This document shows, piece by piece, positions 1-6,536 of a stretch of DNA of 12,507 nucleotides. The stretch is from positions 1 to 12,507 of the forward strand of contig DATFPQ010000313.1 of assembly GCA_035264765.1 (NCBI GenBank), written 5' to 3'. Positions within the stretch are counted from its first letter, which is position 1. Each line of letters starts with the position of its first letter. The notes below the pieces were generated by a model. The model was not told the DNA's origin. It was given only the letters and a program-made list of their open reading frames with translations, and did not search any database. The stretch comes from DATFPQ01 sp035264765 (lineage in GTDB: Bacteria; Actinomycetota; Actinomycetes; Actinomycetales; Angustibacteraceae). The position numbers and the translations under genes were made by a program.

Positions 1-142
1 GGTCCGCCGCCTCGGCGACCGACAGCCGTCCGCGCTCGGCGAGCAGGTCGAGCAGCTGGTCCCACCTGCGGGCGCGGTCCGGCACAGCATCGGGGCCGGC
101 GTCCGGCACCGCGGCCATCGCCTCGGACGCCGGATCGCTCAC
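1..142 (-). CDS. DeoR-family transcriptional regulator, N-terminal part only
   Basis: Only the first 47 codons are visible; the gene runs off the left edge. It begins with GTG at 142..140, overlapping the TGA (141..139) of the upstream permease by four bases (GTGA), so translation is probably coupled to the transporter operon. After about 22 linker residues the protein reads RARRWDQLLDLLAERGRLSV followed by AEAAD. This is the opening of a DeoR-type helix-turn-helix: an Arg-rich helix, then LLAERG-x-LSVAEAA, which normally precedes the VSxxTIRRDL recognition helix. DeoR regulators usually bind phosphorylated sugars through a C-terminal sugar-isomerase-like domain, which is not visible here. 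Placement after transporter genes and beside nagA suggests it is the local amino-sugar repressor (inference). LacI and GntR families do not start this way, but with only 47 residues the family call is not certain. Confidence 0.72.
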   Translation of the reverse strand, partial: MSDPASEAMAAVPDAGPDAVPDRARRWDQLLDLLAERGRLSVAEAAD

Positions 143-1044
143 TTCACGCCGCCGGCGGTCAGGCCGGCAACCAGCCGCTTCTCGATCAGCGCGAACAGCA
201 CGACGACGGGGACGATGGCGACCACCGAGACGCCGAACACGTACTGCCACGCGGAGTCGTACTGCCCGACGAACTTGGTGAGCGCGACCGACAGCGGCTG
301 GTTGGCGTCCGTCGTCAGGATCACCAGGCTGGCCGCGAACTCGTTCCAGCAGGCCACGAAGGTGAAGATGATGGCGGTGACGATGCCGGGCCACACCAGC
401 GGCAGCGTGATCCGGCGGAGGGTCTGTAGCCGGCTGGCGCCGTCGAGCACCGCCGCCTCCTCGATCTCCAGCGGCACGCCGGCGAAGAAGGAGTGCATGA
501 TCCACACCGCGAAGGACAGGTTGAAGGCCGCGTTGACCAGGATCATCGCCGCCCAGGTGTCGTCGATGCCGACGACCACGAACTCGCGGAACAGGCCCGC
601 CGCCAGGACCGTCGGCTGAAGCATCTGGGTCATCAGGACGAGCAGCAGGAAGGCCAGCCGCCCGGGGAACCGGTACCGCGCGGTGTAGAAGGCGGCCGGC
701 AGCGCCACGAGCAGCACGAGCGCGGTGGCACAGAACGAGATGACGAGCGTGGACACCAGGTTGTACGGCAGCGGCGTCTCGGGCGTCGACCACATCGACA
801 GGTAGTTCGCGGGATGCCACTCCCGCGGCACGTACGTCGGCGGGACGCCGAGGATCTCCGGGCGGCTCTTGAACGACCCCACGAGCATCACGAGGTACGG
901 CGCGAGGAACACCAGCGCCACGACGGCGCCGGCGGCCGACAGCAGCCACGGGTTGCGGCTCTGCCGCCTCCCCGGTTGCGCCGCCCGGCGCCGGGCGCGG
1001 GCGCTGACCCGCTCGGGGACCGGCGCGGCGGTCGTGGTGGTCAT
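139..1044 (-). CDS. ABC sugar transporter permease (MalG/DasC-like, CUT1)
   Basis: 301 residues, one of two inner-membrane permeases of a carbohydrate importer. The charged N-terminus (about residues 1-30) is followed by six predicted membrane segments near 34-56, 97-120, 130-152, 163-187, 219-240 and 268-290. The conserved cytoplasmic EAA loop that docks the ATPase is clear at about 196-215 (EEAAVLDGASRLQTLRRITL). Length and layout fit the second, MalG-like subunit of CUT1 systems. The ATG at 1044..1042 overlaps the preceding permease stop (TGATG), with a good ribosome-binding site (GGGAGG, four bases upstream). No ATP-binding protein is encoded nearby. In actinobacteria such systems commonly borrow a shared MsiK-type ATPase, so this is expected rather than a defect. 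The substrate is inferred from the neighbours to be an N-acetylated amino sugar or its oligomer; sequence alone does not fix it. Confidence 0.93.
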   Translation of the reverse strand: MTTTTAAPVPERVSARARRRAAQPGRRQSRNPWLLSAAGAVVALVFLAPYLVMLVGSFKSRPEILGVPPTYVPREWHPANYLSMWSTPETPLPYNLVSTLVISFCATALVLLVALPAAFYTARYRFPGRLAFLLLVLMTQMLQPTVLAAGLFREFVVVGIDDTWAAMILVNAAFNLSFAVWIMHSFFAGVPLEIEEAAVLDGASRLQTLRRITLPLVWPGIVTAIIFTFVACWNEFAASLVILTTDANQPLSVALTKFVGQYDSAWQYVFGVSVVAIVPVVVLFALIEKRLVAGLTAGGVK

Positions 1045-1943
1045 CAGTCCTCCCGCATCGGTCGCACGACCCGCAGGTAGACCGCGATGACGGTCAGCAC
1101 CAGCACGAAGTTCACGACACTGAGCGCGCTCGCGGTGCCGATCTGCCGGTCCGCCTGGATGAACTTGAAAGTCAGCGTGGTCGTCGTGTCGGCGTCGTAC
1201 CCGGGCAGGCTGCCCGTGACCGTCCGGAGGATGGGCAACGAGTTGAAGACGTTGATGATGTTGATGATCGTCGCCACAGCCAGGGCCGGCCGCAGCATCG
1301 GCAGGACCACGCGCCGGTACGCCGCCGCCGGTCCGGCGCCGTCGACCTGCGCGGCCTCCAGCACGTCACCCGGGATCGCCTGCAGCCCGGCGAGGAGCGT
1401 GTAGGTGGTGAACGGCAGCGACACGAACACGGCGATGCCCATCGACACGAGGAACGCCGAGACCGGCCGCTGGGTGAAGCCGTACGGCTCCGACAGCACG
1501 TGCAGATCGACGAGGAAGCGGTTGATGATCCCGTAGAACGGGTCCAGCCCGTAGACGAAGACCGTCGAGGTCATCACGACGCTGGCGGCCCAGGGGACGA
1601 TGACCGCGAGCCGCACCAGCTGCCGTCCCGGAAACGCCTTGTCCAGGAACTGGGCGAGTCCCAGCGAGATGAACACGGTGAGCAGGACGACGCCCACGAC
1701 CCAGACCACGGTGTTGGTGAGCACCTGGCCGATGGCCTCGAACCGCAGCAACCGCCGGTAGTTCTCCAGCCCGGCGCCGCCACGGTCGACGCCGAAGCCC
1801 GAGATCTCCCGGGTCGACACCCACACCATGTAGGCGGCCGGGAAGATGACCACCGCCAGGATCAGGGCGAGCGCCGGGCCCAGCCACGGCCCGGCCGCCG
1901 CGCTCGCCCGCCAGCGCGACCGCGGCGCCGTCGACGTCGTCAC
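1044..1943 (-). CDS. ABC sugar transporter permease (MalF/DasB-like, CUT1)
   Basis: 299 residues, the partner permease. A first membrane segment lies at about 20-42, followed by a periplasmic stretch typical of MalF-type subunits (ISGFGVDRGGAGLENYRRLL) and further segments near 72-98, 108-131, 161-185, 215-235 and 270-292. The EAA motif is at about 196-215 (LEAAQVDGAGPAAAYRRVVL). The start is GTG at 1943..1941, overlapping the TGA of the binding-protein gene by four bases (GTGA). Only a weak purine stretch lies upstream, so translation probably depends on coupling. Together with the neighbouring permease it would form the membrane pore of one importer. Confidence 0.93.
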   Translation of the reverse strand: MTTSTAPRSRWRASAAAGPWLGPALALILAVVIFPAAYMVWVSTREISGFGVDRGGAGLENYRRLLRFEAIGQVLTNTVVWVVGVVLLTVFISLGLAQFLDKAFPGRQLVRLAVIVPWAASVVMTSTVFVYGLDPFYGIINRFLVDLHVLSEPYGFTQRPVSAFLVSMGIAVFVSLPFTTYTLLAGLQAIPGDVLEAAQVDGAGPAAAYRRVVLPMLRPALAVATIINIINVFNSLPILRTVTGSLPGYDADTTTTLTFKFIQADRQIGTASALSVVNFVLVLTVIAVYLRVVRPMRED

Positions 1944-3199
1944 GACGCGGCGTCCGCCTTGGCCTGCACCGCGTCGAGCACCGACTTCGGCGACTTACCC
2001 TGCGCGATCTGCCCGATCTGACTCTGCAGGGCGCCCTGCGTCGCCGACCACGCCTCGTTGGAGCTGGGGTAGAACTTCGCCGTGGGCAGTGAGGTGAGGA
2101 AGTCCTTGAGCTCGGGCTTGCTGGACGCCTGCTCCGCACCGCTCTTGGTGGTGGGCAGGAACCCTTCGGCGGCGACCCAGGCCGAGTACACGTCCTTGCT
2201 GAAGAAGTAGTCGACGAACTTGGTGATCGCGGCCTTCTTGCTGCCGTCCTTCTGGAACGCCATCAGGTGGTCCGCGACGCCGAGGGTCACCGGACTCCCG
2301 TCCTTGGTCGGGATCGGCGCCGTTCCGAGGTTGAGGGACGGGTTCTTGTCCTTGATCTGGGCCAGGATCGGCGGGAGCCCCGCGGCCATGGCGATCTTGC
2401 CCTGGATGAACACGTTGAGCATCGGGGTCCGGTCGCTTGCGCCCGGGTTAGGCTGGGTCGCCTTCTCCTGGACCATCCGCTGCATGTACTCCACCGCCTC
2501 CAGGTTCTGCGGCGTGGTGACAGTGATCTTGTCGCCGTCGGACCATGAGCCGCCGTTGCCGAAGGTCCACAGGGACGTCTCAGCCTGCGCCTCCTCGTTG
2601 CCGAGCGGCATGCCGTACCCGTACACCCCGCCACCGAGGGCGTTGACCTTCTTGGCGGCCGCCAGCAGCTCGTCCCACGTCTTCGGCGGCGCGGACACGC
2701 CGGCCTTCTCGAGCAGGTCCTTGTTGTAGAACAAGGCACGGGTCGAGGCGATGAACGGGAAGGCCATCATGTCGCTCCCGATGGACGCGTTCTGCTTGAA
2801 CGAGTCCTGGAAGTCGCTGATCGTCTGGGGCGAGGCCACATCGGTGGCCTTGTAGAGCAACCCATCCTTGGCGAAGCCGGAGAACGCGTCGATGTTCAGG
2901 ATGTCGGGCGCCTTGTTGGACTGAACCTTGGTCCGGACGACGTCGTTGATGTTGTCCCAGGACTGGACCTCGAGGTTGACCTTGACGTCTCTGTTCTGCG
3001 CCTGAAAGCCCGAGATCACCTTCTCCCAGTTCGCCTTGGTGGCATCGCTGTACGACGGCACCAGCAGATCCAGCGTGGTGGTGCCGGCCTGTGCCGCGTC
3101 GTCTCCCGATGACGAGGACCCCTGGCCGCCGAAGCCGCAGCCGGTGACGGCGAGCGCAGAGACGGTGACGACGGCGGCGAGGCGGAGAGTGGTCCGCAC
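1940..3199 (-). CDS. Extracellular sugar-binding lipoprotein of the ABC importer
   Basis: 419 residues from the chosen GTG at 3199..3197. That start has a strong ribosome-binding site (GGAGG, six-base spacing) and places a lipoprotein signal directly at the N-terminus: RTTLR, a hydrophobic core, then AVTGC with lipid-modified Cys21. The reading frame stays open to 3271, but that longer start adds 24 uncharacteristic residues and puts the signal peptide in the interior. The mature protein starts with a Ser/Gly/Asp linker, then a family 1 solute-binding fold (LDLLVPSYSD; FQAQNRDVKVNLEVQSWDN; APDILNIDAFSGFAKDGLL; WDELLAAAKKV). It would capture sugar outside the membrane and deliver it to the two permeases. 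It is the first gene of the leftward operon. The exact ligand cannot be read from the sequence; GlcNAc, chitobiose or another amino sugar is inferred from nagA next door. Confidence 0.93.
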   Translation of the reverse strand: MRTTLRLAAVVTVSALAVTGCGFGGQGSSSSGDDAAQAGTTTLDLLVPSYSDATKANWEKVISGFQAQNRDVKVNLEVQSWDNINDVVRTKVQSNKAPDILNIDAFSGFAKDGLLYKATDVASPQTISDFQDSFKQNASIGSDMMAFPFIASTRALFYNKDLLEKAGVSAPPKTWDELLAAAKKVNALGGGVYGYGMPLGNEEAQAETSLWTFGNGGSWSDGDKITVTTPQNLEAVEYMQRMVQEKATQPNPGASDRTPMLNVFIQGKIAMAAGLPPILAQIKDKNPSLNLGTAPIPTKDGSPVTLGVADHLMAFQKDGSKKAAITKFVDYFFSKDVYSAWVAAEGFLPTTKSGAEQASSKPELKDFLTSLPTAKFYPSSNEAWSATQGALQSQIGQIAQGKSPKSVLDAVQAKADAAS

Positions 3200-3284
3200 G
3201 AGGATCCTCCAAGGGGTGGTGGCCGTCCGCGCTGTGCGCGATACGGACCGAGTCGGGCTTTCAGGGGGCACTTCCGATCACTGG

Positions 3285-3292
3285 TTGTGCAT
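3285..3292 (+). promoter_or_regulatory. TTGTGCAT repeat, copy 1 (possible operator)
   Basis: This 8-base word recurs exactly at 3415-3422 in the same intergenic region. This copy overlaps the -10 and start-site area of the candidate leftward promoter. An 8-mer repeated in about 240 bases can arise by chance, so its position in the promoter is the main argument. The DeoR-family protein would be the natural ligand (inference). Confidence 0.25.
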
Positions 3293-3319
3293 CGTGGCCC
3301 TCCGGGTTTGGGGCGTCAA
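3291..3319 (-). promoter_or_regulatory. Candidate promoter of the transporter operon
   Basis: On the minus strand TTGACG (3319..3314) and CACGAT (3296..3291) are separated by exactly 17 bases. The -35 matches the consensus at five of six positions. The -10 keeps the key A2 and T6. Transcription would start near 3284, giving a leader of about 85 bases before the GTG at 3199. Assigned by eye; the weak -10 is typical for actinobacteria. Confidence 0.4.
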
Positions 3320-3405
3320 GACTCCGCGCTGGTGGGCTGACGGCGGTTGGCACGAGCGCACGTCCGCGACCTGGCTGCGCGATCTTGCGCGGATCGAGGC
3401 CCTGC

Positions 3406-3434
3406 TTGCCAGCATTGTGCATGAACCCCATACT
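3406..3434 (+). promoter_or_regulatory. Candidate promoter of the SIS-ROK-nagA operon (leaderless transcript)
   Basis: TTGCCA (3406-3411) and CATACT (3429-3434) are 17 bases apart on the plus strand. The expected start site, six to eight bases after the -10, is 3440-3442, which coincides with the ATG at 3442. There is no ribosome-binding site before that ATG. Both facts fit a leaderless mRNA, a common arrangement in actinobacteria. Confidence 0.45.
3415..3422 (+). promoter_or_regulatory. TTGTGCAT repeat, copy 2 (possible operator)
   Basis: Exact second copy of the word at 3285-3292. It lies entirely inside the 17-base spacer between -35 and -10 of the candidate rightward promoter, where a bound repressor would block RNA polymerase. 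The assignment is positional only. Confidence 0.25.
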
Positions 3435-3441
3435 GCGGCGC

Positions 3442-4350
3442 ATGAGCGATGTCCAGCCCGGCGCCCACCTCGCCGCCGAGATCGCGACCCAGCCCGACGA
3501 CTGGCTGGCGGCGGCCGGCTCGGTCGACCACCATCGCGCCGCCTTGCCGCAGCCCGGCGAGCGCGTCGCCGTCGTCGGCTGCGGCACCTCGCTGTACATG
3601 GCCCGCAGCTACGCCGCACTGCGCGAGGAGGCCGGTGCCGGGCTCACGGACGCGTGGCCGGCCAGCGAGGCTCGGCTCGACCGCGGCTACGACCGGGTGC
3701 TGGCGATCACTCGGTCCGGGACGACCACCGAGGTGCTCGAGCTGCTCGGCTCCGTGCGCGGGCGGATCCGCTCGTCGGTGATCCTGGCCGACCGCGACAC
3801 GCCTGCCGGGCCACTGAGCGACGACATCGTGGCGCTGCCGACCGTCGACGAGCAGTCCGTGGTGCAGACCCGGTTCGCCACCACGGTGCTGGCGCTGCTG
3901 CGCGCCTCCCTGGGCGAGGACCTGTCCGCGGCGGCGGCCGAGGCTCGCGTGGTCCTCGACCTGCCGGTCGAGACCGCCATCGGCCGGCTGCCCGACGTCG
4001 AGCAGCTGACCTTCGTCGGCCGTGGCTGGACCGTGGGCCTGGCCGAGGAGGCGGCGCTGAAGCTGCGGGAGTCCGCGCAGTTCTGGGCCGAGTCCTACCC
4101 GGCCATGGAGTACCGGCACGGGCCGATCAGCATCGCGACGACCGGGCGCGCCACGTGGGCGATCGGCGCGGTGCCGGAGGGGCTGGACGACGAGGTGCGG
4201 GCGACCGGAGCGCACTTCGAGCACGCCGAACGCGACGGGCTGGCCGAGCTGGTGCGGGTGCACCGGCTCTGCCTGGAGGTGTCGCGGCGGCGCGGCCTGG
4301 ACCCCGACGTCCCGCGCCACCTCACCCGCTCGATCATCCTGGAGCGGTGA
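3442..4350 (+). CDS. Two-SIS-domain sugar-phosphate isomerase / amino-sugar-phosphate deaminase (AgaS/NagB-II/GlmS-isomerase-like)
   Basis: 302 residues with two SIS domains resembling the isomerase half of GlmS but without the glutaminase domain. SIS 1 shows CGTS (47-50) and the phosphate-binding TRSGTT (90-95). SIS 2 shows GRGW (193-196), EEAALKLRES (202-211) and the active-site stretch MEYRHGP (222-228), where Glu223 and His226 match catalytic residues of GlmS. Such stand-alone proteins (AgaS, NagB-II) convert an amino-sugar 6-phosphate to the keto-sugar phosphate plus ammonia. Beside a ROK kinase and nagA it most likely acts on glucosamine-6-phosphate, yielding fructose-6-phosphate, though galactosamine-6-phosphate is possible. 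The C-terminus reads PRHLTRSIIL where GlmS ends with a NLAKSV-type motif, so Arg296 stands where GlmS has its Schiff-base lysine. The ATG at 3442 is chosen over in-frame ATGs at 3385 and 3421 because it fits the family N-terminus and the predicted leaderless start. Its TGA overlaps the kinase start. Confidence 0.87.
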   Translation: MSDVQPGAHLAAEIATQPDDWLAAAGSVDHHRAALPQPGERVAVVGCGTSLYMARSYAALREEAGAGLTDAWPASEARLDRGYDRVLAITRSGTTTEVLELLGSVRGRIRSSVILADRDTPAGPLSDDIVALPTVDEQSVVQTRFATTVLALLRASLGEDLSAAAAEARVVLDLPVETAIGRLPDVEQLTFVGRGWTVGLAEEAALKLRESAQFWAESYPAMEYRHGPISIATTGRATWAIGAVPEGLDDEVRATGAHFEHAERDGLAELVRVHRLCLEVSRRRGLDPDVPRHLTRSIILER

Positions 4351-5300
4351 CGGGCACCGGCCGCTCCGACGACGCCCTGCTGGCGGTCGACCTCGGCGGC
4401 ACGCAGATCAAGGCCATGCTCGCCCGGCCCGATGGCACCGCGCTGGTCGAGGCCACCCGCAGCACGCCGAGCGGGGACGGGGCCGCGGCGATCCGCGAGG
4501 TCGTGGACGTCGGGCGTGAGCTGCTCCGCGAGCCTGGCGTACGCGCCAGCCGGGTAGGCCTGGCCGTGCCCGGCATCGTCGACGCGGCGGCAGGCATCGC
4601 CGTCTACAGCGCCAACCTCGGCTGGCGCCGTGCGCCCGTGGCGGCCGTCGTCGCAGACGCCCTTGCGCTTCCGGTGGCCCTGCAGCACGACGTCACGGCG
4701 GCGGGGGTGGCCGAGCACCGGCTCGGAGCAGGGCGGGGTGTCGACGACCTGCTGGTCGTGGCCATCGGCACCGGGATCGCGGCGGCGGTCATCGCCGGAG
4801 GCAGGCCGGTGCTCGGCGGGGCCGGGCAGGCGGGCGAGCTCGGTCATGTGCAGGTCCGTCCCGGCGGCCGGCCCTGCGGCTGCGGGCGGCTCGGCTGCCT
4901 GGAGGCCGAGGCGTCGGCACGCGCCATCGCCCGCTCGTACGCCGAACGCATCGGCCGGCCGGTGGCCGGGGCCGCCGACGTCGCCGCCCGGCTGGACGAC
5001 GACGAGCGTGCGCGCGTCGTCTGGCAGGAGGCGGTGGAAGCCCTCGCCGACGGCCTCCTCGACGCAGTGGCGCTGCTCGGCACGACCCGGGTGGTGGTCG
5101 GCGGGGGCCTCTCGCACGCCGGCGACCGGTTGCTGCGACCGTTGGCGGCGGCGATGCGCGAACGCGCCAGCGTGCACGTCGTCCCGGAGCTGGTGACCGC
5201 GCAGCTCGGGTCGCGGGGCGGCATGGTGGGTGCGGCGCTGATGGCCGCCGAGAGCCACCAGCTGCACCACCCGACAGCCGCCGCGGACGGGCCGTCGTGA
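4347..5300 (+). CDS. ROK-family sugar kinase, probably N-acetylglucosamine kinase type
   Basis: 317 residues from GTG 4347-4349, which overlaps the SIS gene stop by four bases (GTGA). The N-terminal phosphate-binding motif VDLGGTQIK (14-22) is intact. The ROK zinc module is clear: His167 in GELGHVQV and the CGCGRLGC cysteines 177, 179 and 184, followed by LEAEAS. IGTGIAAA (140-147) is the second phosphate loop. The catalytic Asp is probably Asp115 in QHDVTAAG, where most ROK kinases have an Asn-Asp pair and this one has His-Asp. No N-terminal helix-turn-helix is present, so it is an enzyme and not a NagC/Mlc-type repressor. Between the SIS gene and nagA it would phosphorylate imported, non-phosphorylated amino sugar at C6, which the ABC route requires. 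Glucokinase activity cannot be excluded. Confidence 0.9.
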   Translation: MTGTGRSDDALLAVDLGGTQIKAMLARPDGTALVEATRSTPSGDGAAAIREVVDVGRELLREPGVRASRVGLAVPGIVDAAAGIAVYSANLGWRRAPVAAVVADALALPVALQHDVTAAGVAEHRLGAGRGVDDLLVVAIGTGIAAAVIAGGRPVLGGAGQAGELGHVQVRPGGRPCGCGRLGCLEAEASARAIARSYAERIGRPVAGAADVAARLDDDERARVVWQEAVEALADGLLDAVALLGTTRVVVGGGLSHAGDRLLRPLAAAMRERASVHVVPELVTAQLGSRGGMVGAALMAAESHQLHHPTAAADGPS

Positions 5301-6514
5301 CCGTCGTCCTGCGCGGCCCCGCGGTGCTGCGGGACACCCTCGTGACGGACGCGCTCGTGGTCGTGAGCGGCGACCGGATCGAGCGTTCCGGGCCGGCGTC
5401 CGACGTCCTGCCAGAGCTGGACGCCGGGACGCGGGCGGCCGCCCAGCCGTTGCCGGAGGGCGCCGTGCTGCTCCCCGGCCTGGTCGACCTGCACTGCCAC
5501 GGGGCAGTCGGGCACGACTACGCCGACGCGGACCAGGACGGAGCGCGCGCCGCGGCCGCGCACCACCTGTGGCACGGGACGACCTCGTCGCTGGCGAGCG
5601 TGGTGAGCGGCAGCCGGGACGCCACCACGGCGGCGATCGCGGCCCTGCGGCCGCTGGTCGAGGACGGCGTCCTGACCGGCCTGCACCTGGAGGGCCCTTA
5701 TCTGTCGGCCGCGCGGTGCGGTGCCCAGGACCCGCGCGTGCTGCGCGACCCGGACCTCGACGAGCTGGCCGGGTGGCTCGCGGCAGCCGGGGGCGCGGTC
5801 ACCAGCCTGACGCTCGCGCCCGAACGTCCGGGGGCGCTGGAGGCGGCCGCGGCCGTACGGGCGGCAGGCGCGGTGCCGGCGGTGGGCCACACCGACGCGG
5901 ACGAGCCGACCACGAGCCGGTTCCTGCGCCAGGCGGCGGGGGACGGTCCGGTGCTCGTCACGCACCTGTTCAACGGGATGCGTCCCTGGCATCACCGGGA
6001 CGCCGGGCCGGTGGCGGCTGCGCTTGCCGCAGCGGCGCGCGGTGAGGCGGTCGTCGAGCTGATCGCCGACGGCGTGCACCTGGACGACGCCACGGTCCGC
6101 ACGGTGTTCGACCTCGTCGGCCCCCGGCACGTGGCCCTCGTCACCGACGCGATGGCCGCCACCGGCAGCGCGGACGGCCGCTACCGGCTGGGTTCGCTCG
6201 ACGTGCTGGTCAGCGGCGGCGTGGCGCGGCTGGCGCCGACCACGCCGGACGGGCCGCCGGGCTCGATCGCCGGAGGTACGACCCGGCTGCTCGATGTCGT
6301 GCGGCGGCTGGTGCTCGACGTGGGGCTGCCGCTCGTGGACGTCGTGACGGCCGCCAGCGGGACGCCCGCCGCAGTGCTGAGCCAGCGGCGCCCGTCGCCG
6401 TCCGTCGGCTCGCTGCACGCAGGCTCCCGCGCCGACCTGCTGGTCGCCGGGCCGGGGTTCGAGCCGCTCGCCGTGATGAGCGCCGGCCATTGGGTCGGGG
6501 GGACGCCGGACTGA
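5297..6514 (+). CDS. nagA: N-acetylglucosamine-6-phosphate deacetylase
   Basis: 405 residues, the usual length for NagA. It is a cytoplasmic amidohydrolase-superfamily enzyme that removes acetate from GlcNAc-6-phosphate to give GlcN-6-phosphate. Visible motifs in order: DLHCHG with His66 and His68; HLEGPYLS with metal ligand Glu132; VGHTDA with His198; THLFNGM with His223; ADGVHLD with substrate-side His261; VTDAMAATG with catalytic Asp284. A late PGSIAGGT stretch (321-328) is also typical. It starts at GTG 5297-5299, overlapping the kinase stop by four bases (GTGA), and is the last gene of the rightward operon. All expected catalytic and metal residues are present. Related AgaA enzymes deacetylate GalNAc-6-phosphate with similar motifs, so the sugar epimer is not settled by sequence. 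Confidence 0.93.
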   Translation: MTVVLRGPAVLRDTLVTDALVVVSGDRIERSGPASDVLPELDAGTRAAAQPLPEGAVLLPGLVDLHCHGAVGHDYADADQDGARAAAAHHLWHGTTSSLASVVSGSRDATTAAIAALRPLVEDGVLTGLHLEGPYLSAARCGAQDPRVLRDPDLDELAGWLAAAGGAVTSLTLAPERPGALEAAAAVRAAGAVPAVGHTDADEPTTSRFLRQAAGDGPVLVTHLFNGMRPWHHRDAGPVAAALAAAARGEAVVELIADGVHLDDATVRTVFDLVGPRHVALVTDAMAATGSADGRYRLGSLDVLVSGGVARLAPTTPDGPPGSIAGGTTRLLDVVRRLVLDVGLPLVDVVTAASGTPAAVLSQRRPSPSVGSLHAGSRADLLVAGPGFEPLAVMSAGHWVGGTPD

Positions 6515-6536
6515 CCGTCGCACGTGGGTCGGTCAG
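6511..6536. terminator. Short hairpin between convergent genes, containing both stop codons
   Basis: CTGACCG (6511-6517) pairs perfectly with CGGTCAG (6530-6536) around a 12-base loop. The TGA of nagA lies in the left arm and the TGA of the convergent hydrolase in the right arm. There is no T-run, so it would be an actinobacterial-type hairpin without a U tract. Only 18 bases separate the two genes. Confidence 0.4.

Noticed and set aside
493..1090. Long plus-strand open frames opposite the permease genes
   Set aside because: Arg/His/Gly-rich translations typical of GC-rich antisense frames; the minus strand encodes clear membrane proteins with EAA motifs.
3200..3271. Longer N-terminus for the sugar-binding lipoprotein
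   Set aside because: The added 24 residues precede the signal peptide and have no ribosome-binding site, while GTG 3199 has a strong one.
3281..3300. Possible DasR-type operator (ACTGGT half-site) in the control region
   Set aside because: Only the left half, ACTGGT, matches the known dre palindrome; the right half is absent, and the visible regulator is DeoR-like rather than GntR-like.
3385..3441. Earlier ATG starts (3385, 3421) for the SIS gene
   Set aside because: They lie upstream of or inside the candidate promoter, lack ribosome-binding sites and add residues unlike the family N-terminus.
4095..6523. Long minus-strand open frames opposite the kinase and nagA
   Set aside because: Low-complexity antisense frames; the plus strand holds intact catalytic motifs throughout.
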